DNA of 64,000 nt from JAEYKI01 sp036679405. Lineage in GTDB: Bacteria; Bacillota; Clostridia; Christensenellales; Christensenellaceae. The translations under genes were made by a program, and so were the position numbers. Shown here in pieces: positions 17,930 to 26,831 of this stretch. Every line of letters begins with the position of its first letter. The first letter of the stretch is position 1. Location of the stretch: assembly GCA_036679405.1 (NCBI GenBank), contig JAVBVZ010000006.1:1-64000 (forward strand). Direction: 5' to 3'. The notes under the pieces are model-generated. The model was not told the DNA's origin. It did no database searches and worked only from the letters and a program-made list of their open reading frames with translations.

Positions 17930-18281
17930 GCAATGCCGGATGCGCAGGCAGGTATATAACCGCGGGATATCTGTTGAAACAAATCCCTCTTCAAATTATT
18001 TGATTGGGCCCATCGGTAAATACGAAGATCACCCCATACTAAAGTTTAACGCCTATTTACTGGACGAAACCTGCAAGAGGCCCCTTTGCGTATCTATCAA
18101 TACGGACGACCAGGGGGTGTTCGACACATCTTTGGAAAATGAATACGCGCTGATGTGCCTTGCTTTGCAGAAAATGAAAAAAGAGGATGGATCCGAGCAG
18201 TATCACACAGAAAAAATATACAAATGGCTGGATTATGTGCGGCAGCTTGGACTTGAGCAGTCTTTTTATAAGAAAATTTAA
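17930..18281 (+). pseudogene. C-terminal remnant of an adenosine deaminase-fold protein
   Basis: The frame 17856-18281 encodes 141 residues. From about 17965 on it reads like the end of an adenosine deaminase-superfamily enzyme: ISVETNPSSNYLIGPI, then HPI, then SINTDDQGVF with the metal-binding Asp pair, then LENEYALMCLAL. The usual N-terminal HxH metal motif and the catalytic Glu are missing, and the first ~35 residues do not match the fold. Whole enzymes are 330 residues or more, so this is a fragment. The parent could be a nucleoside deaminase or a larger deaminase of defence type; the fragment cannot decide. A terminator follows. Confidence 0.55.
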
Positions 18282-18311
18282 TAAATGTGCATAAGGCAGT
18301 TGATTGTATTG

Positions 18312-18346
18312 AAAACGCTGTGTGAAAAGTGCAGCGTTTTTTGTTT
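18312..18346 (+). terminator. Terminator after the deaminase remnant
   Basis: AAAACGCTG (18312-18320) pairs with CAGCGTTTT (18332-18340), and the T-run continues through TTTTTTGTTTTT. Confidence 0.7.
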
Positions 18347-18626
18347 TTCCGTTCGTTGCGGTTTTCCGGCTGCTTACGGTTAAAAAAGCGTCGTTTGCTG
18401 TACTTTGGTTGACGAAAACAAAGCGCTCTGACAAAATAATGATAACAATAAATTTGATTATTGCATGTTGCTTTTACATTCGGCAGTGGACGGCACCGTC
18501 GCCGCCCGGCGTATAAAAACAAAATAATTTTACTTAAATAGATTGCCATAAATGAAGACACATGTAAGCGGCGCGTCTTTTCCACTGCGCGCGGTCTTCT
18601 TTTTTGCGGGAAAGGAGGATTTTTAT

Positions 18627-20258
18627 ATGCTGGCATTACTCGCTTTTACGCCCATCATTGTGGCGGTCGTTCTGATGGCGGTATTTTCAAAGCCCGCCAA
18701 GCTGGCTATGCCCGTTTCTTTGGTTGTTGTTATCCTCCTTGCCCTTCTTGTATGGAATATGGACCTTTTAAGCACCGTATCTTCCGCGGTGTACGGCTTC
18801 CTGAAGGCAATAGAGGTGATGCTGATCATCTTTGGCGCCATATTGATTTTGAATATTTTAAGGGAATCGGGCGGCCTTGAAAGGATCAATGACGGGTTTG
18901 ACAATATAACCGGGGACCGCAGGGTACAGGTCATCATCATCGGATGGATGTTCGGGGCCTTTATAGAAGGCGTGGCGGGTTTCGGCACCCCGGCGGCGCT
19001 TGCGGCTCCGCTGCTGGTCGGCCTTGGATTTCCTCCGCTTGCCGCCGCCATGGTTACGCTGATCCTCAATTCCACGCCGGTTGCCTTTGGGGCGGCCGGC
19101 GTTCCTACGCTAACGGCCATAGAAAACGTGCGGGATATGGTTGTTGCGGACGGCTTTTCCATAGAAACGTTCAGCCAATCGCTGATTCATTGGATATCCG
19201 GCATCCATGCCATTGTTGGACTGTTTGTGCCGCTTATTGCTATTATCATGCTTGTCTGTTTTTTTAAAAATAAAAAGCAGAGCGTACTTCGTTCGGTTGC
19301 GGAGATTTTGCCGTTCGCCCTGTTTTCGGGCGCCGTTTTCGTTTTTCCGTATGTCCTGATCGCTGCAACGCTGGGGCCGGAAATGCCGTCTTTGCTCGGC
19401 GGCCTGATCGGTCTTGCCGTTGTCGTTCTTGCGGCTAAAAGGGGTTTTTTGGTTCCTAAAAACGTATGGGATTTTTCAGATGAATACAAGCCTTTGAAAA
19501 TAGACAGGCGGATGGAGCCGGGCGGGAAAAGAATGTCCATGCTGGTCGCGTGGATGCCGTATTTGCTGATTGCGGCTATTCTGATCATAACGCGCCTGCC
19601 CGCCTTTGGCCTTAAGGACTGGCTTTCGTCCATTCAGCTGAACGCAAACAATATCATGGGGGTAGAAGGGATGAACTATTGCCTCAAATGGGCGTATTCC
19701 CCCGGTATTTTCCCTTTTATACTGGTTGCCGTGATCACCCCGTTTATTCAGAAAATGAGTTTCAAAAAGACGCTCTATGCTTTCAAAACAACCGCAAAGC
19801 AAATAAGCGGCGCGGCCATCGCGTTATTCGCCGGATATGCCATGGTGCAGATCATGCTGGGCTCGGGGACAAACCATGCAGGGTACAACAGCATGCTGAT
19901 AGAAATGGCCGCCGCGCTTGCGGGCGCGGCCGGAGAGGCGTACACTTTTATAGCGCCCTTCATCGGGGTGCTGGGGGCGTTTGTCTCCGGGTCAAATACC
20001 GTTTCAAACGTTTTGTTCTCGTCTTTGCAGCTGCAAACGGCCAATTTGCTCGGCCTGCCCGCCGTCATTATACTGTCCCTTCAGGTGATCGGCGGTTCCA
20101 TTGGCAATATGATATGCGTGAATAATGTGGTGGCGGTCACCGCAACGGTAGGGATATCGGGCAAAGAAGGTATCCTTATCCGCAGGAATGTGATCCCCGC
20201 ATTTGTTTATACGGTCATGGTCGGCCTGATCGGCTTTGTGCTGATCCAAATGGCTTAA
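18627..20258 (+). CDS. L-lactate permease family transporter (LctP)
   Basis: A 543-residue membrane protein with about 13 helices. The start at 18627 has AAAGGAGG eight bases upstream; an in-frame start at 18552 does not. Family features include EGVAGFGTPAALAAPLLVGL near 113-132, FGAAGVPT near 153, and GSGTNHAGYN near 413. LctP proteins move lactate or glycolate with protons (2.A.14). It lies 2.5 kb before a microcompartment operon whose expected acid products are lactate or glycolate, which suggests export of that product. That link is inference, since separate promoters and a terminator lie between. Confidence 0.85.
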   Translation: MLALLAFTPIIVAVVLMAVFSKPAKLAMPVSLVVVILLALLVWNMDLLSTVSSAVYGFLKAIEVMLIIFGAILILNILRESGGLERINDGFDNITGDRRVQVIIIGWMFGAFIEGVAGFGTPAALAAPLLVGLGFPPLAAAMVTLILNSTPVAFGAAGVPTLTAIENVRDMVVADGFSIETFSQSLIHWISGIHAIVGLFVPLIAIIMLVCFFKNKKQSVLRSVAEILPFALFSGAVFVFPYVLIAATLGPEMPSLLGGLIGLAVVVLAAKRGFLVPKNVWDFSDEYKPLKIDRRMEPGGKRMSMLVAWMPYLLIAAILIITRLPAFGLKDWLSSIQLNANNIMGVEGMNYCLKWAYSPGIFPFILVAVITPFIQKMSFKKTLYAFKTTAKQISGAAIALFAGYAMVQIMLGSGTNHAGYNSMLIEMAAALAGAAGEAYTFIAPFIGVLGAFVSGSNTVSNVLFSSLQLQTANLLGLPAVIILSLQVIGGSIGNMICVNNVVAVTATVGISGKEGILIRRNVIPAFVYTVMVGLIGFVLIQMA

Positions 20259-20359
20259 CGTATAAGGGCCGCTTCATACAAAATCCATTTTAAAAATTTT
20301 GTTGCAAACCATTTTAAAGCATGTTACCGTTCAGTCAGAAAATGAAAAGGAGTGGTAAC

Positions 20360-20812
20360 ATGACCTTCCGTATTGAAGAGATCCCCGAAATCCGCGTTGC
20401 ATGCATGCAAAGGACCGGACCCTACGGAGCCGGTAATCATGCGCTTATGGAAAAACTGAAAGCGTGGGCCGCCGCAAGCGGACTTCTTGCGCGGCCTGCG
20501 GCCATTTTTGGCGTTTCGCTGGACAATCCGGAAACAACGCCGCCTGAAAACTGCCGTTATGACGCCTGTATTGCCGTTGCGGACAACTATGCGATCCGGG
20601 ACGCGGCTGTAGAAGAAAAAAAGCTGCCCGGCGGCAGATATGCCGTTTTTGCCGTCGCCCATACCGCACAAGCGCTCCAACAAGCATGGGGAGAAATTTT
20701 TACGCAGTTATCGGCGGCGGGAAAAGAGCCGGATGCAACGCGCCCTGTTTATGAACGGTACGTTCCCGCTATGCTTGAAAAACGCTTGTGTGAAATCTGC
20801 GTGCCCGTTTAG
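20360..20812 (+). CDS. GyrI-like small-molecule-binding domain protein
   Basis: A 150-residue stand-alone GyrI/AraC effector-binding domain. The start at 20360 is set by AAAAGGAGTGG upstream. Features are the opening FRIEEIPEIRVACMQRTGPY, the central YDACIAVAD strand and the LPGGRYAVFAV strand, all typical of SbmC/GyrI. Such proteins bind drugs or small ligands, and some hydrolyse cyclopropanoid toxins through conserved Trp/Glu residues. No DNA-binding domain is attached. It may be co-transcribed with the permease 100 bases upstream. The ligand is unknown. Confidence 0.75.
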   Translation: MTFRIEEIPEIRVACMQRTGPYGAGNHALMEKLKAWAAASGLLARPAAIFGVSLDNPETTPPENCRYDACIAVADNYAIRDAAVEEKKLPGGRYAVFAVAHTAQALQQAWGEIFTQLSAAGKEPDATRPVYERYVPAMLEKRLCEICVPV

Positions 20813-20855
20813 CTGCGGCCCTGTGCGCCCTGCCGTTTTGCATATTTTCTTCCGT

Positions 20856-20888
20856 AAAAAGCCCCCGGCAAAACCGCCGGGGGTTTTT
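20856..20888 (+). terminator. Strong bidirectional terminator
   Basis: CCCCCGGC (20862-20869) pairs with GCCGGGGG (20876-20883), flanked by AAAAA and TTTTT. It isolates the lactate permease genes from the microcompartment operon. Confidence 0.88.
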
Positions 20889-20965
20889 GCTGCTACGGAA
20901 TTTGGGCGATACCGCGTTTGTAAAATGGGATCTTTGTTTTGGAACAAGCCTGCGGATCGAGACAT

Positions 20966-21042
20966 CAAAAACAACATAAAACAACACAAAACAAATAAAA
21001 ATCAAAACAAATATTGACTTTATACCATAATCATATTAATAT
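20966..21042 (+). promoter_or_regulatory. Promoter and repeated operator of the microcompartment operon
   Basis: The -35 TTGACT (21014-21019) and -10 TAATAT (21037-21042) have a 17-base spacer. Immediately upstream (20966-21010) lie phased repeats of the form AAAACAACAY about every 10 bases: AAAAACAACAT, AAAACAACAC, AAAACAAATA, then TCAAAACAAA. One helical turn between copies suits a DeoR-type oligomer. The 12-mer AAACAACACAAA recurs before the aldolase gene at 28952-28963. Confidence 0.65.
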
Positions 21043-21095
21043 GTATATGAATTCTCCATAATATATTATGATTTTAATGTATTTAAAGGTTATTT

Positions 21096-21734
21096 ATGAT
21101 CAAAACTGTTATTCGCAAAAAAATAGAAACGGAAGTCATAGGGATACTGGCGCAGCAGACGGGCCGGAGGTTTTTGCCGGCCGCCGCTTCAAACCGCCAT
21201 GTGCACCTTTCCCGTGCGGATGTGGAGACACTTTTTGGAGCGGGCTATACGCTTGCGCAGCTGCGTCCTTTGTCGCAGCCCGGCCAGTTTGCGTGTGAAG
21301 AATGCCTTACGCTCAAAGGGCCAAAGGGGAGCATAGGCAATATACGCGCCCTTGGGCCGGAGAGAAAAGAAACGCAGGTGGAGATATCGGTGACGGATTC
21401 CTTCAAACTGGGTATCAGCCCGGTGGTCAGGATTTCCGGCGAACTGGAAGACACGCCGGGCGGTATATTGATCGGCCCCAAAGGAACGGTCACGCTTAAA
21501 AAAGGCGTTGTGGTGGCGGCCCGCCATTTACATCTTTCCGCAGACCAGGCGAAAGGGTTTTGTCTTAAGAACGGCGACGTTGTAAAGCTGAAGTCCTGCG
21601 GCGTCCGCGCCGTTATTTTTGAAAACGTTGTCGTGCGCTGCGGCGAAGGCCACGAAATGGAAGTCCATCTGGATACCGACGAGGCGAACGCCGCACTGAT
21701 CAAAAACGGCGATTATATGGAAATCATTGATTGA
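21096..21734 (+). CDS. pduL: PduL-type phosphate acyltransferase
   Basis: 212 residues. PduL converts acyl-CoA and phosphate to acyl-phosphate and CoA, recycling CoA inside the shell. Two beta-barrel repeats carry the zinc ligands: H35 and H37 (NRHVHLS), H144 and H146 (AARHLHLS), plus the C-terminal GEGHEMEVHLD patch. Residues 1-20 (IRKKIETEVIGILAQQ) form an amphipathic helix like known encapsulation peptides. First gene of the shell operon, 54 bases after the -10. An acyl kinase, needed to make ATP from the product, is not in the window and may be supplied from elsewhere. Confidence 0.92.
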   Translation: MIKTVIRKKIETEVIGILAQQTGRRFLPAAASNRHVHLSRADVETLFGAGYTLAQLRPLSQPGQFACEECLTLKGPKGSIGNIRALGPERKETQVEISVTDSFKLGISPVVRISGELEDTPGGILIGPKGTVTLKKGVVVAARHLHLSADQAKGFCLKNGDVVKLKSCGVRAVIFENVVVRCGEGHEMEVHLDTDEANAALIKNGDYMEIID

Positions 21735-21744
21735 AAGGGCTGAA

Positions 21745-22431
21745 ATGGAAAACAATACTCCCAATTTGGATGCCTTCATAAATGATATAGTGGATCGGGT
21801 CTTAAATAAAATAGAACGCGAACTGCCCGAAGACGAAACGGTTCAGGGGACGCTTGCAATTTTTACTTCTTATGTCCCTTCGGCAAAAAGCGCTATTCGT
21901 ACGCTTATCCAAAAATACGGCGAGGATATTGAATGTTCGCTGTTTGGGGAGGCGGAATTTGAGCATTTGGGGTTTTCTTCCGTAAGGGTATGCGACGGTA
22001 TGGCCCAAAACCAGCTGATGCAGAAGGCCGCCGGAAAGGGCAGAATCGTACTGGTTACCCCCAAGCTTGGCCTTCTTGAAAAAATTGCCCAAGGGAACGA
22101 CGACGGATTTGTGGAGCACGTTTTTTTGCGTTCGCTTTTGTGGGGCAGAAAAGCATGCATACTTTTGGATTTTGTTAAGCCTAAATTTAAGAGGGGAACC
22201 TTTTTTGAAAAAATTACGGACATTATAGATTCCCTGACCGCGATGGGCGTTGAGGTGTCAAGCTACACCTGTTCGGGAGAAAAAACGGTAAGCGCTTATT
22301 CGCTGGTAACGGAAAACGATGTGATCGCCGCCCAAAACAGGGGAGAGAGCAGTATCCTTCTGGCGGAAGATGCAATTATAACGCCGCTTGCGGCTGAAAA
22401 AGCCAGGGAACTCGATATAAGGCTGGATTGA
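21745..22431 (+). CDS. BMC-associated flavoprotein-like cargo protein
   Basis: 228 residues. The start at 21745 follows AAAGGG by six bases; 21727 in frame has no ribosome site. Residues 8-25 (LDAFINDIVDRVLNKIE) form an amphipathic helix followed by an acidic linker, as in encapsulation peptides. The rest has alternating strands and helices (TLAIFTSYVPS, GRIVLVTPKLG) resembling flavoprotein-fold proteins found in several BMC loci. No catalytic residues are recognisable. Its position between PduL and the pentamer genes supports a core role. Function is unknown; a flavin-binding role is a guess from fold. Confidence 0.55.
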   Translation: MENNTPNLDAFINDIVDRVLNKIERELPEDETVQGTLAIFTSYVPSAKSAIRTLIQKYGEDIECSLFGEAEFEHLGFSSVRVCDGMAQNQLMQKAAGKGRIVLVTPKLGLLEKIAQGNDDGFVEHVFLRSLLWGRKACILLDFVKPKFKRGTFFEKITDIIDSLTAMGVEVSSYTCSGEKTVSAYSLVTENDVIAAQNRGESSILLAEDAIITPLAAEKARELDIRLD

Positions 22432-22444
22432 CGGAGACTTTAAA

Positions 22445-22753
22445 ATGCTGATTGGAATTGTAAAAGGGAATGTTGTCAGCTCAAACAAAACGGACAGGCT
22501 GACCGGCGCGAAGATGCTGATCGTTCAGCCGGTGGATTTGCGTACCATGGAAGAGAAGGACGATTATGTTATCTGCGTGGACGATATCGGCGCTGGTAAA
22601 GGGGAACTGGTCTTCTGTGCGTACGGCAGTTCGTCCAGGCAGACAGATACCTCCCGGGTTTTTGCTTCCGATTATACAATCTACGGCATTATAGACAGTA
22701 TAGACGTCAAAAACGCGCGCATCTATGATAAAACAGGCTCAAGGGAGAAATAG
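22445..22753 (+). CDS. BMC shell pentamer (EutN/CcmL family), copy 1
   Basis: 102 residues. It forms five-fold vertices that close the shell. The family start (MLIGIVKGNVVSSNKTDRLTG), the DDIGAGKGELVFCAYGSSSR loop and the closing strand YGIIDSIDV match EutN/CcmL. GGAGA precedes the start. It is followed with one base between by a second, related copy. Confidence 0.9.
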   Translation: MLIGIVKGNVVSSNKTDRLTGAKMLIVQPVDLRTMEEKDDYVICVDDIGAGKGELVFCAYGSSSRQTDTSRVFASDYTIYGIIDSIDVKNARIYDKTGSREK

Positions 22754-22754
22754 T

Positions 22755-23102
22755 ATGCAATTGGCAAAGGTGATTGGAAGCTTGGTCAGCACAAGAAAAA
22801 ACGACAAGCTGCATGGAATGAAAATATTGATCGCAGTCCCCCTGGATATGGATACGTTTGAAGAAAAAGGGGAACCCTTTGCAACGATCGATACGATCGG
22901 CGCCGGTGAAGGGGAGGTTGTGATGTGCGTGGGAGGAAGCTCTTCGCGCCAGACCGACCTTACGGATGCAAAGCCTGTGGACAATTCTATCGTAGCGATC
23001 ATAGACAGTGTAGATATACTCGGCAAAAGGTGTTTTGATAAAGCGCAGGGCTTGGGGAAGCCTTCTGCGGAACCAAAAAGCGCGCCGCAAAACAGGCGGT
23101 AA
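22755..23102 (+). CDS. BMC shell pentamer (EutN/CcmL family), copy 2
   Basis: 115 residues. The start at 22755 follows AGGGAGA; in-frame 22725 lies inside the previous gene and lacks one. It shares with copy 1 the motifs KVIGSLVST, IGAGEGEVVMCVGGSSSRQT and VAIIDSVDI. The C-terminal 20 residues are basic and extra relative to copy 1. The two adjacent copies probably arose by duplication. Confidence 0.9.
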   Translation: MQLAKVIGSLVSTRKNDKLHGMKILIAVPLDMDTFEEKGEPFATIDTIGAGEGEVVMCVGGSSSRQTDLTDAKPVDNSIVAIIDSVDILGKRCFDKAQGLGKPSAEPKSAPQNRR

Positions 23103-23152
23103 AAAACAGTTTTTTCAAAGAAACGCGGCAAAGCAAATATAAGGAGAATTGA

Positions 23153-24574
23153 TTGCAGATGAACATAAACGATGAACAATTAAAAGAGCTGGTAAAAAAA
23201 GCGGTCATAAATATCCTTGCGGAGACGGGCGGCCGGCCCGGTCCGGATGACGATAAAACATGCATCCTGTTTGAAGATGCCAATCAGGCGGTTGATGCGG
23301 CAAAAAGAGCGCAGAAGCAGCTTGCGCAGATGTCTCTTGAAAAACGGGGCCGGATCATAGCCGCCATGCGGAAAGCGGCCCTTGAAAATGCGGAGCATCT
23401 TGCAAAGCTTGCAAACGAGGAGACCGGATATGGCAAATGGCAGCACAAGGTGCTTAAAAACCGTCTTGCGGCGGAAAAAACCCCGGGGATAGAAGACTTG
23501 CAGACAGCAGCGTTTACGGGCGATTATGGTATGACGCTGATCGAAGGCGCGCCGTTTGGGGTGATCGGTTCGATCACGCCTTCCACCAACCCGACTTCTA
23601 CGGTCATCAATAATTCGATCAGCATGATCGCGGCGGGCAATGCGGTGGTGTTCAATCCGCATCCGGGCGCAAAGAAATCTTCGCAGGAAACCATGCGCAT
23701 CTTAAACGAAGCCATCGTTTCCGCAGGCGGGCCTTTTGGACTGATCACCTCGGTGAAGATCCCTTCGCTTGAGAGCGGAAAAACCATTATGGAGCATAAG
23801 GATATTCCTATCCTGTCCATAACGGGCGGCGAAGCGGTCGTTGCCGTCGCTATGAAGACCGGCAAAAAAGTTGTTGCGGCGGGCCCCGGGAATCCGCCTG
23901 TTATCGTAGACGATACCGCGGTCGTAAAGGAAGCCGCCAAAGCAATTGCCGACGGTGCCAGCTTTGACAACAATGTGCTTTGTGTTGCGGAAAAAGAGGT
24001 TTTTGCATTTGATTCCATCTTTGACGAACTGGTATCGGAAATGATGGCGCAGGGGTGCTACCTTGCAAAAGGCGAGGAGATAAGCCAAATTATCCGGACG
24101 GTCCTGATAGAAAAAAACGGGAAATATGTGATCAACCGTAAATATGTAGGGTCCGACGCCACCAAAATTCTTTCGGACAGCGGTATCGCATACAGCGGGG
24201 AGCCACGGCTGGTGCTGGCCGAAGTGGATAAAAACCATCCGTTTGTTATGACGGAAATGCTTATGCCTGTACTTGCCATGGTGCGTGTTTCAAATATAGA
24301 CGAAGCGATCGGCGAGGCGTTCAGGGCCGAGCAGGGGTGCCAGCATTCGGCATTGATCCATTCAACCAATGTAAGGAACATGTCGAGAGCGGCGTCCGTT
24401 ATGAACACCACAATATTTGTGAAGAACGCGCCTTCCTATGCGGGGCTTGGGTTTGGCGGAGAAGGATACGCCACGCTGACCATTGCTACGCCCACGGGGG
24501 AAGGGCTGACAAGCGCAAAAACTTTCACCCGCTCAAGACGCTGTGTGCTGCAGGGCGATTTTAGAATTGTGTGA
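23153..24574 (+). CDS. CoA-acylating aldehyde dehydrogenase (PduP/EutE family)
   Basis: 473 residues from TTG, which has AAGGAG six bases upstream; ATG at 23159 is also possible. It oxidises an aldehyde with NAD+ and CoA to acyl-CoA. The catalytic cysteine is C277 (FDNNVLCVAEKE). The cofactor segment includes GSITPSTNPTSTVINNSI near 139-156. Residues 4-24 (INDEQLKELVKKAVINILAE) form an encapsulation-type helix followed by a Gly/Pro linker. In this locus the aldehyde should come from the class II aldolase. Neighbours are pentamer genes and a PduS-like gene. Confidence 0.92.
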   Translation: MQMNINDEQLKELVKKAVINILAETGGRPGPDDDKTCILFEDANQAVDAAKRAQKQLAQMSLEKRGRIIAAMRKAALENAEHLAKLANEETGYGKWQHKVLKNRLAAEKTPGIEDLQTAAFTGDYGMTLIEGAPFGVIGSITPSTNPTSTVINNSISMIAAGNAVVFNPHPGAKKSSQETMRILNEAIVSAGGPFGLITSVKIPSLESGKTIMEHKDIPILSITGGEAVVAVAMKTGKKVVAAGPGNPPVIVDDTAVVKEAAKAIADGASFDNNVLCVAEKEVFAFDSIFDELVSEMMAQGCYLAKGEEISQIIRTVLIEKNGKYVINRKYVGSDATKILSDSGIAYSGEPRLVLAEVDKNHPFVMTEMLMPVLAMVRVSNIDEAIGEAFRAEQGCQHSALIHSTNVRNMSRAASVMNTTIFVKNAPSYAGLGFGGEGYATLTIATPTGEGLTSAKTFTRSRRCVLQGDFRIV

Positions 24575-24589
24575 GGACAACAGAGGATA

Positions 24590-25927
24590 ATGGATTTAAT
24601 TGAAAAGGTTCGCGCGGCAGGCATTGTAGGTGCAGGCGGCGCAGGATTCCCGACACATGTAAAGATCCGGTGCCAGGCGGAATACGCAATTGCGAACGGC
24701 GCGGAATGCGAACCGCTGCTCAGGGCGGACCAGCAGGTCATGGCGTTATATGCAAACGAATTGCTGGAGGGGATGCGCGCCGTGATGACTGAGACCGGCG
24801 CAAAAAAAGGCGTAATTTGTTTAAAATCGCATTACCATGAGGCGATCCGTGCCCTGCAAAAAGAAATTGGCGGGCGAAAAGATATCTCCCTGCTTTTAAT
24901 GAAAAGCTATTATCCCGCAGGAGACGAGCAGCAGATTGTATATGAGGTAACGGGAAAAGTTGTTCCGACAGGAGGATTGCCGCTGGATGTGGGCGCCGTT
25001 GTGCTGAATGTAAGCACCCTGGTGAATGTGGCGCGCGCTTTGAAGGGGATTCCTGTTACGGAAAAATGCCTTACGGTCGGCGGGGAAGTCAAAAACCCTT
25101 CCACTTTTACGGTTCCTGTCGGCACGCCCGTAAGCGCTTTGGTTGCGGCGGCGGGCGGACCTGCGGACAGGGAAAACTATACGCTGATTTTGGGCGGGCC
25201 GTGCATGGGCCCTTTGAGCGACGACTGGGAAACGCCCGTTACCAAAACAATGGGTGGCATACTGGTCTTTAAGAAAAGCCATCCGCTGATCGCAAAAAAA
25301 ATGCCGAACACCTCTTTGGATATCAAACTGATCCAGGCGGCCTGCAGCCAGTGCAGTTTTTGCACGCAGCTTTGTCCCAGGAATTCTTTGGGGCTGAATG
25401 TTAAACCCCATAAGGTGATGCGCGCGGTGGAAAACAAAAGCGGCACCCTGCTGGGCGACTTTAACGGGATTTTCTCCTGTTCCGAATGCGGGCTGTGCAC
25501 TTATTATGCGTGCAATTTCGGCTTGAAACCTTCCGTTATGATGTCCGGTATGAAAAAAACGCTGGCACAGCAGGGGGTGCGCGCCAAGAAAGAAGTTTAC
25601 GGCCGGCCGGACGGAGGACTGGAAAACAAGAAGGTACCCGTCTCCAGGCTCATCGGCCGCCTGGGCGTAGGCGCATATGACGTTCCCGCGCCTTTGCTGG
25701 AAAGCTTTCCCCAGGTTAAAAAGGTGCGGATACCGCTTAAAATGCATATCGGCACACCGGGCGTAAGCCTTATGAAACCCGGGGATACGGTTGCAAAAGG
25801 ACAACTCATCGCGGCGGTCGGGGAAGACGCTCTTGGGGCAAATATCCATGCGAGCATATCCGGGAGCGTTGTGCAGGTGACAAAAGATTTTATTGAGATA
25901 GAAGCACAAGGGGGAGATCAGGTTTGA
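24590..25927 (+). CDS. pduS: PduS/RnfC-like iron-sulfur flavoprotein
   Basis: 445 residues. It has a Gly-rich N-terminal NADH/FMN-binding region (GIVGAGGAGFPTHVK), a SLBB domain (LTVGGEVKNPSTFTVPVG), two 4Fe-4S motifs (CSQCSFCTQLCP and CSECGLCTYYAC, near 250-305) and a C-terminal barrel-sandwich end. PduS was described as a cobalamin reductase that contacts the shell protein PduT. Here there is no B12 enzyme in the window, so it more likely passes electrons from NADH across the shell. Its stop overlaps the start of the PduT-like gene by four bases. Confidence 0.88.
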   Translation: MDLIEKVRAAGIVGAGGAGFPTHVKIRCQAEYAIANGAECEPLLRADQQVMALYANELLEGMRAVMTETGAKKGVICLKSHYHEAIRALQKEIGGRKDISLLLMKSYYPAGDEQQIVYEVTGKVVPTGGLPLDVGAVVLNVSTLVNVARALKGIPVTEKCLTVGGEVKNPSTFTVPVGTPVSALVAAAGGPADRENYTLILGGPCMGPLSDDWETPVTKTMGGILVFKKSHPLIAKKMPNTSLDIKLIQAACSQCSFCTQLCPRNSLGLNVKPHKVMRAVENKSGTLLGDFNGIFSCSECGLCTYYACNFGLKPSVMMSGMKKTLAQQGVRAKKEVYGRPDGGLENKKVPVSRLIGRLGVGAYDVPAPLLESFPQVKKVRIPLKMHIGTPGVSLMKPGDTVAKGQLIAAVGEDALGANIHASISGSVVQVTKDFIEIEAQGGDQV

Positions 25928-26469
25928 ATGCTTTGGGAATGATTGAAGTTTTAAGCATACCTGTTGGAATAGAGGCCAGCGATGCGCTGCTTAAAACGGC
26001 TTCGGTGGAGCTGGTATCCGCGCAGACGGTTTGCGCAGGCAAGTTCATCTGCGTTGTTTCGGGCGAAGTTGCCGCCGTGCAAGAGTCGGTCCGGGCGGGC
26101 GCAAGCGCGGCCGGAGATACGCTGATAGACAGCATCGTGATTCCAAATATACACCAAAACGTGATAGAGGCCATCAATGCCTGCAGCCAGATAGGCCGGG
26201 TAAGCGCGCTTGGGATACTGGAGACCTATTCTCTGGCGGTGGCGGTCATTGCGGCGGATGCATGCGTAAAAGCTGCGGAGGTGCAGCTGATCGAAGTCCG
26301 GCTGGGGCGCGGGATGGGAGGCAAGTCTTTTGTTTTGCTGACCGGCGACGTAGCGGCGGTAGAAGCTGCCGTTCGGGCCGCGGAGAGCCTTGAAGAGGCC
26401 GGGGGAATGATGTCAAAAAGCGTGGTGATCCCTTCACCGCATCCCGACCTTATAAAAAGCCTGCTGTAA
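25924..26469 (+). CDS. pduT: BMC-T shell trimer, PduT-like with pore cysteine
   Basis: 181 residues, two fused BMC domains (1-88 and 92-181), starting at TTG that overlaps the previous stop (TTGA) after GGGGGAG. C37 in QTVCAGKF corresponds to PduT C38, whose three copies hold a 4Fe-4S cluster in the trimer pore. The second domain starts at SALGILETYS and ends PSPHPDL. Coupled to the PduS-like gene, it should form an electron path through the shell. Confidence 0.9.
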   Translation: MNALGMIEVLSIPVGIEASDALLKTASVELVSAQTVCAGKFICVVSGEVAAVQESVRAGASAAGDTLIDSIVIPNIHQNVIEAINACSQIGRVSALGILETYSLAVAVIAADACVKAAEVQLIEVRLGRGMGGKSFVLLTGDVAAVEAAVRAAESLEEAGGMMSKSVVIPSPHPDLIKSLL

Positions 26470-26535
26470 AAGACTTTGCAGCCTGATATAAATAACAGAA
26501 TATAATTTATCAAATACAAGGAGTGAATCAAAAAA

Positions 26536-26811
26536 ATGGATAAACAGGCATTGGGAATGGTAGAAACAAAAGGGCTGATCGGCGCGATTGAAGCGGCCGA
26601 TGCAATGGTGAAAGCCGCCAACGTGACGCTGGTCGGAAAAGAGCAGATCGGCTCCGGTTTGGTCACGGTTATGGTGCGGGGCGATGTCGGCGCGGTGAAA
26701 GCCGCTGTGGACGCGGGCGCTGCGGCGGCCAAAAGAGTCGGCGACCTGTACGGCGTACATGTGATCCCGCGGCCGCATTCTGATGTTGAAGGAATACTCC
26801 CCGTCCGTTAA
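26536..26811 (+). CDS. BMC-H shell hexamer (PduA/PduJ-like), copy 1
   Basis: 91 residues, a single BMC domain: ALGMVETKGLIGAIEAADAM, then the pore loop KEQIGSGLVTVMVRGDVGAV, ending PRPHSDVE. It forms the flat hexagonal facets, and the pore passes small polar substrates. AAGGAG precedes the start. Nearly identical to the copy at 27610; the two differ mainly at scattered positions and in the tail. Confidence 0.95.
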   Translation: MDKQALGMVETKGLIGAIEAADAMVKAANVTLVGKEQIGSGLVTVMVRGDVGAVKAAVDAGAAAAKRVGDLYGVHVIPRPHSDVEGILPVR

Positions 26812-26831
26812 AGTATGTGGAGGGAATCTGA

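Noticed and set aside
20966..21010. A short CRISPR-like or satellite array
   Set aside because: The units are only 10 bases, imperfect, without spacers, and abut a promoter -35. An operator explains them better.
24590..25927. PduS-like protein as evidence of a B12-dependent diol dehydratase
   Set aside because: No dehydratase, reactivase, adenosyltransferase or cobalamin gene is in the window. The electron-transfer role fits the neighbours better.
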